From: CAYNHF01 sp964397045
GTDB lineage: Bacteria > Actinomycetota > Acidimicrobiia > Spongiisociales > UBA5794
DNA length: 58,487 nt
Assembly (NCBI GenBank): GCA_964397045.1
Contig: CAYNHF010000035.1
Span: 1 to 58,487, forward strand
Direction: 5' to 3'
Shown: positions 51,556 to 58,487 of the stretch, piece after piece
Position numbering within the stretch: position 1 is the stretch's first letter
How the letters are laid out: each line of letters starts with the position of its first letter
Notes under the pieces: generated by a model
What the model was told of the DNA's origin: nothing
What the model saw: only the letters and a program-made list of their open reading frames with translations
The model's database searches: none
Program-made: the position numbers and the translations under genes

Positions 51556-51603
51556 ATGAGCGATCGGGTGCTGCGGGTGGCCAACAGCTCGGGGTTCTAC
51601 GGA
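51556..51603 (+). pseudogene. 5' remnant of an AtuA/DUF1446-like gene
   Basis: An ATG with an upstream GGGGAGA opens MSDRVLRVANSSGFYG, which matches the conserved N-terminus of acyclic terpene utilisation AtuA-type proteins (the next residues should be DR). The match stops at about 51603; the frame then runs 38 unrelated codons to a stop at 51720, opposite another gene. The gene was evidently truncated by a deletion or insertion. Confidence 0.5.
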
Positions 51604-51644
51604 TGTCCTTCGATTGTGGCCTTGGCCCGGTGGCGGCCTCTGAC

Positions 51645-52037
51645 TCAGGCTCGGCCCCGACTGATGCCGGCGCGCTTGAGGGTGGCTGCCGGCACGCCTG
51701 CCTCTCGCCATGCGGTGTAGCTGATCCCTTTGCGTCTGGAATAGGCGGCTGCACAATCGACGAACCCGGCCTCGAGCTCCTCATGAGCCGAAGCGGTGTA
51801 CGCCTGTGCCAGCGCCTCGTGAATGTCGATGCGTTGCTGGATGAGGTCGAGCCGCTTCAACACGTCGGTCTCTGCAGCCAGCTTCTCGTCGACGCGGGCA
51901 AGCCGGGCGTTGAGCGATTCCGGCGTCACAGGGCGGCCGGGGCGACGCTTCTCGAGGGCCTCCAGGTATGCCTTGATGGTGCGAGCTTGGATGCGTCCTT
52001 CGGCAAGCGCCGCTTTGTGTGCATCTGACATGGCCAT
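51645..52037 (-). CDS. Conserved hypothetical helical protein
   Basis: The ATG at 52037 (AGGAG ten bases upstream) gives 130 residues. It starts MAMSDAHKAALAEGRIQART, then has a GRPVTPESLNARLARVDEKL helix, a long coiled-coil-like stretch (~45-90) and a C-terminal SRRKGISYTAWREAGV that resembles a small DNA-binding or ribbon-helix element. There is no membrane segment. The function is unknown. It lies between the AtuA remnant and uppS, interrupting the otherwise conserved HlyIII-prenyl synthase pair. Confidence 0.7.
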   Translation of the reverse strand: MAMSDAHKAALAEGRIQARTIKAYLEALEKRRPGRPVTPESLNARLARVDEKLAAETDVLKRLDLIQQRIDIHEALAQAYTASAHEELEAGFVDCAAAYSRRKGISYTAWREAGVPAATLKRAGISRGRA

Positions 52038-52173
52038 TCGGTGCTGCTCCTGCGTCGGGTGGATGGCTGCAATGATGCCATTCGGGGCTGGTTGGGGACA
52101 ATGGAGGCAGCCGCCGAATCCGGCGCCGCGGACTTGTGTCGCTCGGCCTATGGGTGGGCGACGTCTACTGGGA

Positions 52174-52179
52174 TACACT
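52174..52179 (+). promoter_or_regulatory. -10 element TACACT for the prenyl synthase gene
   Basis: TACACT lies 11 bases before the ATG at 52191. No Shine-Dalgarno is present. Confidence 0.4.
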
Positions 52180-52190
52180 GGCAGCCAGTC

Positions 52191-52973
52191 ATGTCAGTAC
52201 GCGACTCCATAAAGGCACCGCTCTATCGGGTGTATGAGAAGCGGCTGCTCGATGGTCTCGACCGTTCGCGTTTGCCGCGTCATATCGGCGTGATCCACGA
52301 CGGGCACCGTCGTTACGCCCGCGCCTCGGGCCTTCCCGACTACACGGCGAGCTATCGGGCAGGTATGGCGAAGTTCGAGGAGTTCCTGCACTGGACGGAT
52401 GAACTCGAGATCCAGGCGGTTACCTGCTGGTTGCTGTCGACAGAGAATCTGCGACGTCCTCCCGAAGAGCTCGATCCCTACTTCGATGTCCTGATCGATT
52501 TGTTCTCCCGTATCCCGGACGCAGTGCAGCATCACGACGTGCAGGTGAGATTCATTGGCAGTCTCGACCTGCTGCCGTCAAGATTGGTGGAGGCCGCCAA
52601 ACACCTCGAAGAGCGGTGCCCCGTCGGGAGCCGCCGGGTCACAATCGCGCTCGCCTACGGGGGCCGTCAGGAGATCGTCGACGCCACCCGCGACCTGGTG
52701 ACCCGTCTCGCCACCACCGGCGTCGACCCTTCCGAGATCGCGGCGGGTATCGACGCGGATGCAATCGCAGAGCATCTGTACACCGCGGGCCTACCCGACC
52801 CCGATCTGGTGATTCGAACGAGCGGCGAGGCCCGTCTCTCCGGGTTCCTGCTCTGGCAAGCGGCGTACGCCGAGTACTCGTTTGTCGACGTCTACTGGCC
52901 GGCGTTCCGGCGTGTGGACTTCCTACGAGCCCTCCGCGACTTCACCCGCAGAGACCGCAGATACGGGCGCTGA
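52191..52973 (+). CDS. Cis-prenyltransferase (UppS family, short-chain type by context)
   Basis: The ATG at 52191 gives 260 residues; the frame is open further upstream. Family motifs are HIGVIHDGHRRYAR near the start and VIRTSGEARLSGFLLWQAAY followed by AEYSF near the end. Asp37 of the catalytic DG pair is kept, but the usual MDGN reads HDGH, so the conserved Asn is His39, and W of RWA is Tyr. It condenses isopentenyl diphosphate in cis. The HlyIII neighbour matches the mycobacterial short-chain enzyme locus, so a short product such as Z,E-farnesyl diphosphate is possible. Confidence 0.88.
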   Translation: MSVRDSIKAPLYRVYEKRLLDGLDRSRLPRHIGVIHDGHRRYARASGLPDYTASYRAGMAKFEEFLHWTDELEIQAVTCWLLSTENLRRPPEELDPYFDVLIDLFSRIPDAVQHHDVQVRFIGSLDLLPSRLVEAAKHLEERCPVGSRRVTIALAYGGRQEIVDATRDLVTRLATTGVDPSEIAAGIDADAIAEHLYTAGLPDPDLVIRTSGEARLSGFLLWQAAYAEYSFVDVYWPAFRRVDFLRALRDFTRRDRRYGR

Positions 52974-52982
52974 CCCGTCGGC

Positions 52983-53669
52983 TCAGCGAGTCCGCTCCTC
53001 GCGGCGGAGATGCTCTCGATCGTTGAAGGCACGCATCGAGAAGACGTGCTCACCGGCGAGGGGGATCGCCCGCAGCCGCGCAATGGAGGCGTGTCCGAGG
53101 ATGAATCGCTCCCACTCCCAGGGGGTGGGGTCCGACCCGAGTAGCCAGCCGATTGCCACGGCGTTGGTGCCTCCGTGGGCCACGATCGCCACCGTCTGGT
53201 CCGGGTCTTCCACATGCCAGAGATACGGTCTGCCGTGACCGTCGGGGCGGGTACCACGGGCGGCCAGGATGGCTGCCATCGTCGACGTGACCCGGTTGTG
53301 AAAGTCTCGAAACGACTCACCGCCTGCCAGGCCGTCCCACCACTCGTCAGGAGAACGGTGACGGGCCTGCTCGAAGATGGCGATCACCTCGCTCTCCGGC
53401 ACACCATCCCAGTCCGGCATCTTCATCTCGACGAGATCATCGATGGTTTCGAGTCCGAGGCCGGTGGCACGTTGCAGGGGTTCCGCCGTCTCCTGAGCCC
53501 GGATTGCCGGCGACACCAGGACTTCGGTGAGTGGCGGCTCGGTTGATGCCAGGAGTGTCGCTGCGAGGTCGGCTTGGCGCGTCCCCAGTTCGGTCAGGTG
53601 CGGGTTCGGCTGTCCGATCCCATCGATGCTCCACCGGGGTTGGCCGTGCCTGACGAAGATCAGTTCCAT
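52983..53669 (-). CDS. Histidine phosphatase family protein
   Basis: The ATG at 53669 starts a 228-residue protein opening MELIFVRHGQPRW, the RHG catalytic motif, with LTELGTRQADL, a VSPAIRAQETAEPL arginine motif, and the second histidine in VAIVAHGGTN. The family includes phosphoglycerate mutases and many phosphatases; the substrate is not visible. A TACGCT box lies seven bases before the ATG, so the transcript is probably leaderless. It is convergent with the prenyl synthase. Confidence 0.87.
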   Translation of the reverse strand: MELIFVRHGQPRWSIDGIGQPNPHLTELGTRQADLAATLLASTEPPLTEVLVSPAIRAQETAEPLQRATGLGLETIDDLVEMKMPDWDGVPESEVIAIFEQARHRSPDEWWDGLAGGESFRDFHNRVTSTMAAILAARGTRPDGHGRPYLWHVEDPDQTVAIVAHGGTNAVAIGWLLGSDPTPWEWERFILGHASIARLRAIPLAGEHVFSMRAFNDREHLRREERTR

Positions 53670-53676
53670 CGCCGCG

Positions 53677-53682
53677 AGCGTA
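53677..53682 (-). promoter_or_regulatory. -10 element TACGCT for the phosphatase gene
   Basis: On the minus strand TACGCT ends seven bases before the ATG at 53669; no Shine-Dalgarno lies between. Confidence 0.5.
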
Positions 53683-53768
53683 CCCGCTCCATGTGACACT
53701 CCGCTGGGGTGTCGAAGGGCGCCGCTGCACGGGTCAGGGAGCGAGAATTCGGAGAGAGGATCCGGAAA

Positions 53769-53803
53769 GAACTGAGGGCCGCCAAAGTGGCGGCCCTCGG
53801 TTC
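53769..53803. other. Strong hairpin in the phosphatase-pyrE divergent region
   Basis: A 15-bp stem (one T-G pair) with loop AAAGT: GAACTGAGGGCCGCC pairs with GGCGGCCCTCGGTTC. It stands between two divergent promoters, where a terminator is not expected. Read on the minus strand it is followed by TTCTTTCC-like T-rich sequence. Confidence 0.6.
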
Positions 53804-53806
53804 GGG

Positions 53807-53840
53807 CTTAGACGGGAGGTAGGAAGGCATCCTGTCTAAG
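53807..53840. other. Second hairpin directly upstream of the pyrE -10
   Basis: CTTAGACGGGA pairs with TCCTGTCTAAG (one G-T pair) around a 12-base loop. It starts three bases after the first hairpin and ends at the base before TACGCT. It could be an operator, an antisense RNA end, or part of a small structured RNA. Confidence 0.5.
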
Positions 53841-53846
53841 TACGCT
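53841..53846 (+). promoter_or_regulatory. -10 element TACGCT for pyrE
   Basis: TACGCT gives a start near 53853-53855. The first ATG (53855) opens only five codons (MQPET, stop 53870-53872), ending at the GAGGA that serves the pyrE TTG. Confidence 0.5.
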
Positions 53847-53880
53847 ATCGACCCATGCAGCCCGAGACTTGAGGACTTTC

Positions 53881-54429
53881 TTGAACTTCTTTCCCGACAC
53901 CAAATCCGCACTAGTCACTCACCTGAAACGGCATGCCTTGCGCACCGATGGTCCGTTCACGCTGCGTTCCGGTGCCGTAGCGGAGTGGTACCTCGATGCC
54001 CGCCAGACCACGTTCGACGGTGAAGGTGCCCGACTCGTCGGCGCAGCAGTCGCTGCCAGGTTGCCGGAGGAAACGACCGCCGTCGGGGGAATGACGATGG
54101 GTGCAGACCCGATTGCGGTAGCTACCGCGATGACGACCTCGCCGCCGCTGCGTGCCTTCTCCATCCGGAAGGAGGCCAAGGACCACGGCACCGGCGGAAG
54201 GCTTGTCGGACCGATCGGGCCGGAGGATCGTGTCGTCGTGATGGAAGACACCACGACGACGGGTGGAGCACTCACCGCTGCCATCGCGGTGCTCCGGGAA
54301 GAAGGCATCCCCGTCCTCGGTGCGCTCGCGCTCGTCGACCGCTCGGGCGGCGCCGTAGCCGCGCGCCTGGCGCAGGCTGGAGTGACGTACGATGCCATCG
54401 TGACTCCTTCCGATCTCGGCCTGGCATGA
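53881..54429 (+). CDS. pyrE: Orotate phosphoribosyltransferase
   Basis: Two TTG starts are possible. I choose 53881 because GAGGA lies five bases upstream; TTG 53869 has no such site. The 182-residue protein has FTLRSGAVAEWYLDAR and the PRPP-binding motif VVVMEDTTTTGGAL. It makes orotidine monophosphate from orotate and PRPP in pyrimidine synthesis. A five-codon frame in the leader ends at the ribosome binding site. The stop overlaps the next gene as ATGA. Confidence 0.9.
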   Translation: MNFFPDTKSALVTHLKRHALRTDGPFTLRSGAVAEWYLDARQTTFDGEGARLVGAAVAARLPEETTAVGGMTMGADPIAVATAMTTSPPLRAFSIRKEAKDHGTGGRLVGPIGPEDRVVVMEDTTTTGGALTAAIAVLREEGIPVLGALALVDRSGGAVAARLAQAGVTYDAIVTPSDLGLA

Positions 54430-55010
54430 CGTCTCCCCTGCGGGCGCGACGGTCCCGCGTCCACCTCGTGCTGCTCGGTGTCGTTGCCCTCATACTTCTG
54501 GTTGCGGCCTTCGACATGCTGGCGGGCTATTGGCTCTCGAGTGAAGCCGCCGTGGACACTGCAGGGGCATTGACGACCCGCGGCCAGGCGCAGCGAAGAC
54601 TGGACCTGGTGTGGGGATCGGTGTTCATCGTCGCAGGGCTGGGTGTGTTGGCGATGAGCTTGTGGGGCCTCGCCGAGAGGCGCTCCCTTGCCGAGATCGA
54701 TTCCGATGGGCTCCGCCTCAGAGTGCTGGGACCCGGCGGGTTCCTCCTCGTCCCTTGGGGTGACATCTTCGACATCAGGTCGCATCGCGACCCGGGCAAC
54801 GGTGGCCACCCGCGTCCGGTCCTGCTCGTCGGGGTGGAGCATTCCGAGCTGTACCCGCCACTCCTCTGGGAAGGGGAGTGGTCGGGTCGGTGGCTGCGTA
54901 TGGACGCCGATCATTGGGTCGACCCCGTCGAGGAGTTTGTTGTGCGCGCCAATCTCGAACTCGGTCGGTCCCGGCGCGAAGGTGAAGCTGCATCGGGACC
55001 CCAGCCCTGA
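54426..55010 (+). CDS. Membrane protein with PH-like cytoplasmic domain
   Basis: The ATG overlaps the pyrE stop. The 194-residue protein has two membrane helices (~12-35 and ~60-82) and a C-terminal soluble half beginning AEIDSDGLRLRVLGPGGFLL, a strand-rich pattern like bacterial PH domains (a conserved W follows in VPWGDIFDI). The function is unknown. Coupling to pyrE is probably operonic convenience. Confidence 0.7.
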   Translation: MTSPLRARRSRVHLVLLGVVALILLVAAFDMLAGYWLSSEAAVDTAGALTTRGQAQRRLDLVWGSVFIVAGLGVLAMSLWGLAERRSLAEIDSDGLRLRVLGPGGFLLVPWGDIFDIRSHRDPGNGGHPRPVLLVGVEHSELYPPLLWEGEWSGRWLRMDADHWVDPVEEFVVRANLELGRSRREGEAASGPQP

Positions 55011-55026
55011 GGTCGCAAACTCCCGG

Positions 55027-55032
55027 TACGCT
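55027..55032 (+). promoter_or_regulatory. -10 element TACGCT for the endonuclease IV gene
   Basis: TACGCT ends six bases before the ATG at 55039, another likely leaderless start. Confidence 0.45.
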
Positions 55033-55038
55033 GGCTCC

Positions 55039-55806
55039 ATGCTGATCGGAGCGCACGTCGGCGGTACCAACCCGCTGGGGGCCGCGGCCGAACGTAAGGC
55101 TGATCTGGTGCAGATCTTTCTGTCTGCGCCACAGTCCTGGAAGGCCCCCCCGGCCCGGGATGATGCCGAGCAGCTACGCGCTGCGGACCTCCCGGTTTAT
55201 GTGCACAGCCCGTACGTGATGAATCCAGGTTCGCCGAACAACCGGATTCGGATTCCAAGCCGGAAGACGATTGCGCAGACAATGGCAGCGTCGGAGGCAA
55301 TCGAGGCAGCCGGGGTCGTTGTGCACGGCGGCCACGTTGGGGATGACGAGCCGATCACGGTGGGATTCGAACGCTGGCGTAAGCTGCTCGACTCTTTCGA
55401 ATCGCCGGTTCCGCTGCTGATCGAGAATACGGCGGGTGGGGGAAACGCGATTGCCCGCGAGTTGGACAACTACGGCCCGCTCTGGGAGCGGATCGGGGAC
55501 TACAACGTGGGGGTGTGTCTCGACACTTGCCATGCATGGGCTGCCGGCGAAGATCTCTCCACCGCAGTCGACCGATTGCGTTCGCTCACGGGTCGCGTCG
55601 ATCTGGTGCACTGCAACGACTCGCGCGATCCCCACGACAGCCGGCGTGACCGACACGCCAACCTCGGCAGGGGGGAGATCCCTGGTGAGTTGCTGGCTGG
55701 TGTCGTGCGTAACGCCGACGTGGCAACCGTTGTCGAAACCCCGGACGATGGAGGTCGCGACCATGCGGCCGATATCGCCTGGCTGCGGGAGCGGATGAGC
55801 GAGTAG
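55039..55806 (+). CDS. nfo: Endonuclease IV (AP endonuclease family 2)
   Basis: The ATG at 55039 gives 255 residues in a TIM-barrel pattern with metal ligands visible: VVHGGHVGDDE, LIENTAGGG, VCLDTCHAWAAGED, LVHCNDSRDPHDS, DRHANLGRGEIP and VVETPDD. It cuts the DNA backbone at abasic sites and removes 3' blocks during base excision repair. It lies 28 bases after the membrane protein gene but has its own -10 box. It is convergent with the small membrane protein at 55813. Confidence 0.93.
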   Translation: MLIGAHVGGTNPLGAAAERKADLVQIFLSAPQSWKAPPARDDAEQLRAADLPVYVHSPYVMNPGSPNNRIRIPSRKTIAQTMAASEAIEAAGVVVHGGHVGDDEPITVGFERWRKLLDSFESPVPLLIENTAGGGNAIARELDNYGPLWERIGDYNVGVCLDTCHAWAAGEDLSTAVDRLRSLTGRVDLVHCNDSRDPHDSRRDRHANLGRGEIPGELLAGVVRNADVATVVETPDDGGRDHAADIAWLRERMSE

Positions 55807-55812
55807 AAGGGC

Positions 55813-56112
55813 TCAGCTGCGTTCGGCAGGTTCGGACTCCTTGAGCGGCGACTCGCGTGTTGCTGCCGCGATCCGCTCGGAGAGTCGGATGCCCGCGTCC
55901 GGCTCCGCATCCTCGGTGCGGGTTGCGGACACCGTGCGCTCGAGCATGACGATGGCCCGGTGGGTGTCGATGAGGCGTCTGCGCATGTTGTCGCGGGTGC
56001 GACGTTTGCGGCTGAGAGTGCTGGCGGCGTATCCAACGCCGAACCCCGCAACGGCGCCTCCGACTCCGGCGAGGAGGAGGAGCAGCATGATTTCCACTGA
56101 GGCGGGCACCAT
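55813..56112 (-). CDS. Small membrane-anchored protein, third gene of the BON operon
   Basis: The 99-residue product has one N-terminal helix (~5-33, Gly/Ala-rich with AGVGGAVAGFGVGYAAS), then a basic segment RKRRTRDNMRRRL and a helical tail. A GGGGGAAAG run precedes the ATG. Its tail resembles that of the preceding 101-residue protein (ISEADAGIRLSERIA-like against AGTTGTRLSKRVA), suggesting an old duplication. Probably cytoplasmic tail, single anchor. The function is unknown. Confidence 0.65.
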   Translation of the reverse strand: MVPASVEIMLLLLLAGVGGAVAGFGVGYAASTLSRKRRTRDNMRRRLIDTHRAIVMLERTVSATRTEDAEPDAGIRLSERIAAATRESPLKESEPAERS

Positions 56113-56140
56113 GTCACTTTCCCCCGTTTCTGAGCGGTGG

Positions 56141-56446
56141 CTACACCGCTTCTGCGTCCGGTACTTTGTCGTCCGTGGCGGTGCCGGTTGCTTTGGCTAC
56201 CCGCTTCGACAGCCGGGTGCCGGTGGTGCCTGCACCGGCGTCGGTTTCGGCCATGAGGCGCTGGAGGTGGGTGATCTCGGCCCTGGCCGCAGAGAGTTGC
56301 TTGGAAGTCTGGTCTCCACTCGGCCTTCTTGCCTTCCATCTGCCGATGCGCAGAGTTGGGCTCTGCGCCAGCAGAAAGCCGGCGACTCCACCAAGAATGA
56401 GGGCGATCAGCAGGAAGATGAGGATTTCAGTAACTGCGTACCACAT
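56141..56446 (-). CDS. Small membrane-anchored protein, second gene of the BON operon
   Basis: The ATG at 56446 is two bases after the stop of the BON/OmpA-like gene. The 101-residue protein has one N-terminal helix (VTEILIFLLIALILGGVAGF), a basic RIGRWKARR segment and a coiled-coil-like stretch (KQLSAARAEITHLQRLMAET). It is likely co-translated with its neighbours and may form a complex with them. Confidence 0.65.
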   Translation of the reverse strand: MWYAVTEILIFLLIALILGGVAGFLLAQSPTLRIGRWKARRPSGDQTSKQLSAARAEITHLQRLMAETDAGAGTTGTRLSKRVAKATGTATDDKVPDAEAV

Positions 56447-56448
56447 GA

Positions 56449-57789
56449 CTACTCCAGGTCATCGGCAGATGCGAGGCGAAACCGAAGTGAAGATCCCAGG
56501 CCGTCCCCGACGCCTACGGTCATGCGATTGGGCTCGACACCGGCCCGCATCAGAGACAGCTCTATGGACTCAACCCGTCGATAGCTCAGCTCGAGGTCGG
56601 CTTCACCGCTTTCGAGGCGCGGCGAGTCGACCGTGACGGTCAAGTGAGTGGATGGGTCTCCGGCCACCATGGCGGCAAGCACTCGATTGAGGTTCCATAC
56701 TGGCGGCGTGAGATTGGCCGCGCCCATCGGCCAGGTTTCGCCTTCGACCATCGAGCCTTGCAGGTCGTGTCCATCGATCTGGAGAATTGAGTCGCGTGCA
56801 CCGGTGACGAACTTGAGCAGGCGCGGCGCCCTGAGAGTCTCGTATGTCTCCATGGCGAGCGGGTCCACGACCAGGCTGTCTGCGGTCTCGTTGCCTGTGG
56901 CATCCTGGACGGCACCACGAATTGCTGCCTGGAGCGACTCGTTGTTCACGGCCCCTGAGACCCGCAGCGCCTGGCCATCGGCGATGGCAACGTCCAACTC
57001 GGGGAGGCTTCCGGCGCTCACCGCGATCGTGCCGGTTACGGGCACGTCGGGACCCAGCAGGTCTTCGAGACGTTGGGTCAATGCCAAGGCAACCACTTCG
57101 GTCTCCACAGTGACGTCGATCGTGGCACCTGAGTCGTCGAGGTGGAGCGTGCCGTACGAGATCATCGGAAGTGCGGTCAGTACCTCGTCGGCGTTGCGGA
57201 GCGAAGCTTCAGGGGCAACTCGATTGTCAACGATCATGGTGTTTCGAAGATTGGGGCCGTACAACGCATTGCCGACTCGCGTCACGTCTGCGAGCAATCC
57301 GGAGGTGGGCAGTGTCCCGGACAACTCGAGACGGGAATCACCGACAGCGGCGTGGAGCATGGCTGCCCGGACCGGAGCCGAAGGGACGATAGAAGGGGCG
57401 CCTGGAGCCGGCGCGACCGTGGCCGGCGGCGTCATCGTGGTAGAGGGGGTTTGGGGCCTCGCCGGTTTCAGCAAAACGAACTCGAAGGTCCTGACGCCCG
57501 AGACATCCGCGACGACGGCATTCGCCTTCCGCAGTTCGGCATTGGTCATGGTAGCGGTGATCGTCCCGGACCGCCCAGAGAAGGCAATCGAATCTGCCGA
57601 GATCCCGGCTTCAGTGAGGGCCTCTCTCGTAGCGTTTTCCAGGCCGCGTTCCTCAGCACGCAACCCCCACGGAATCGCGATGAGGATAAGCGCCGCGAAT
57701 CCCACCAGAATCCACCGGATCCGGTACAGCTGGTCGAGGATCGACCAATGTCGCACCCGCTGCACGAGCGCATCAAAGAACTCTGCCAT
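56449..57789 (-). CDS. Membrane-anchored BON-like / OmpA-like protein
   Basis: The 446-residue protein has one membrane helix (~24-46), a first BON-like module (~50-110), a Pro/Thr-rich linker, repeated BON-like alpha/beta segments (~140-330; for example ALPMISYGTLHLDDSGATID) and a C-terminal part (~365-446) with YRRVESIELSLMRAGVEPNR, reminiscent of OmpA peptidoglycan-binding domains. The layout is that of mycobacterial ArfA (OmpATb), whose operon also has two small membrane proteins after it. Homology is inferred from layout and weak motifs only. Confidence 0.65.
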   Translation of the reverse strand: MAEFFDALVQRVRHWSILDQLYRIRWILVGFAALILIAIPWGLRAEERGLENATREALTEAGISADSIAFSGRSGTITATMTNAELRKANAVVADVSGVRTFEFVLLKPARPQTPSTTMTPPATVAPAPGAPSIVPSAPVRAAMLHAAVGDSRLELSGTLPTSGLLADVTRVGNALYGPNLRNTMIVDNRVAPEASLRNADEVLTALPMISYGTLHLDDSGATIDVTVETEVVALALTQRLEDLLGPDVPVTGTIAVSAGSLPELDVAIADGQALRVSGAVNNESLQAAIRGAVQDATGNETADSLVVDPLAMETYETLRAPRLLKFVTGARDSILQIDGHDLQGSMVEGETWPMGAANLTPPVWNLNRVLAAMVAGDPSTHLTVTVDSPRLESGEADLELSYRRVESIELSLMRAGVEPNRMTVGVGDGLGSSLRFRLASADDLE

Positions 57790-57871
57790 GACGGGGGTTA
57801 TCGGCAGAAGGGCAGGGAAACCTCAGGCCTATTTTGCGGAATGAAAAGCAGCGTGGCGGGCTGAGAATCAA

Positions 57872-57906
57872 CTGGAGGCTGCTGAGTGATGCCCAGCAGC
57901 CTCCAG
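57872..57906 (-). terminator. Terminator of the inositol-phosphate synthase gene
   Basis: CTGGAGGCTGCTG and CAGCAGCCTCCAG form a perfect 13-bp stem with a 9-base loop, 20 bases after the stop at 57927. On the minus strand it is followed by TTGATTCTC. Confidence 0.8.
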
Positions 57907-57926
57907 GGCGTTGGTTCCGGATGGAC

Positions 57927-58487
57927 TCAACCGATGTAGGCGTCGTAGTCCTCGGCGACGGTGTCCTCTCCGCCGATGAACGCTGCCACGTTGTCGTGGG
58001 GTTCGGTGTCGCGGTACTGCACTGGGGGGCTCTTCATGAAGTACGAGGACGGTGCCAACAACGGGCCGCCGACGCCGGCGTCCATCGCCAGCTTGATGCA
58101 GCGCACCGCATCGATGACGACGCCGGCCGAGTTGGGGGAGTCCCACACCTCCAGCTTGAGCTCGGCGTTGAGGGGCACGTCGCCGAAGGCCTTGCCTTCG
58201 AGCCTGATGTACGCCCATTTGCGGTCCGTCAGCCAGGGAACATGATCCGAAGGGCCGATGTGGACGCGGTCGCGGCCGATGCCGTTGTCGAGTTGGCTCG
58301 TCACCGATTGGGTCTTCGAGATCTTCTTCGACTCGAGCCGTTCGCGCTCGAGCATGTTCATGAAGTCCATGTTGCCGCCGAAGTTGAGCTGGTACGTCTG
58401 CTCGACCTCGACACCGCGGTCCTCGAACAATCGGGCGAGGCTGCGGTGGACGATCGTGGCGCCGACCTGCGACTTGATGTCGTCGCC
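57927..58487 (-). CDS. ino1: Inositol-3-phosphate synthase, C-terminal part (cut by window edge)
   Basis: A 186-residue frame enters from the right edge reading GDDIKSQVGATIVHRSLARL, then QLNFGGNMDFMNM, SKKISKTQSVTS, GPSDHVPWLTDRKWAYIRLE and an NSAGVVIDAVRCIKLA segment, all typical of the C-terminal half of myo-inositol-1-phosphate synthase. The enzyme converts glucose 6-phosphate to inositol 3-phosphate with NAD+, the precursor of phosphatidylinositol and mycothiol in actinobacteria. The end DTVAEDYDAYIG is complete. Confidence 0.93.
   Translation of the reverse strand, partial: GDDIKSQVGATIVHRSLARLFEDRGVEVEQTYQLNFGGNMDFMNMLERERLESKKISKTQSVTSQLDNGIGRDRVHIGPSDHVPWLTDRKWAYIRLEGKAFGDVPLNAELKLEVWDSPNSAGVVIDAVRCIKLAMDAGVGGPLLAPSSYFMKSPPVQYRDTEPHDNVAAFIGGEDTVAEDYDAYIG

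Noticed and set aside
51604..51720. Reading the AtuA remnant frame as a complete 54-residue gene
   Set aside because: Only the first 16 codons have family character; the rest overlaps the end of the opposite gene and looks random.

Overview
The window is high-GC DNA spanning a replication-origin region. Its gene content and order are actinobacterial: rpmH-rnpA-yidD-yidC-jag-rsmG-parA-parB runs rightward, and dnaA-dnaN-recF-DUF721-gyrB-gyrA-DUF3566 runs leftward. Beyond parB lies the block known from mycobacteria: cwlM, trxA, trxB, anti-sigma, an ECF sigma factor of SigM type, a pseudokinase and then a CCA-adding enzyme. The combination of DUF3566, a CwlM homologue and the HlyIII/short-chain prenyl synthase pair argues for Actinobacteriota. 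A deep-branching, possibly acidimicrobial lineage is my inference, because the mycolic-acid type genes are absent and several regions are rearranged.

Layout. Positions 1-6154 hold a signalling cluster. A leftward operon encodes a membrane cupredoxin, a response regulator fused to a class III nucleotide cyclase, a GAF-type histidine kinase, and a second kinase cut by the window edge. A protein with a cyclic-nucleotide-binding domain is divergent from it. Positions 6155-12825 carry an AI-2E type permease, a quinone oxidoreductase, a VIT1/CCC1 transporter, a small membrane protein, an unknown protein and an NHLRC2-like thioredoxin/NHL lipoprotein. Positions 12826-22322 are the leftward replication genes. 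Positions 22323-22756 are the dnaA-rpmH divide, with DnaA boxes and strong promoters in both directions. Positions 22757-27653 are the rightward rpmH-to-parB operon, with one parS palindrome inside the start of rsmG.

Positions 27716-33347 are the leftward pseudokinase-sigma-anti-sigma-trxB-trxA-cwlM block. The region 33394-43483 is mixed: acetyltransferase, histone-deacetylase-like hydrolase, an atypical PilT ATPase, a zinc-ribbon RNase HI, the CCA enzyme, a large acidic membrane protein, an acyl-CoA dehydrogenase and a two-gene membrane operon. Positions 43757-49969 are a tightly overlapped arginine operon, argCJBRGH, from which argD and argF are missing. Positions 50093-57906 hold a cupin, a hemolysin-III-like protein, a truncated AtuA remnant, a cis-prenyltransferase, a histidine phosphatase, pyrE, endonuclease IV, and a three-gene operon resembling mycobacterial arfABC in layout. 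The right edge cuts inositol-3-phosphate synthase.

Together the centre controls chromosome initiation, topology, segregation and membrane insertion, next to envelope and redox regulation. Gene starts fall into two classes: those with a Shine-Dalgarno, often overlapping the previous stop as ATGA or GTGA, and those sitting 6-11 bases after a TANNCT-like -10 box, which suggests leaderless transcripts. I saw no rRNA, tRNA, CRISPR array or intact insertion sequence.
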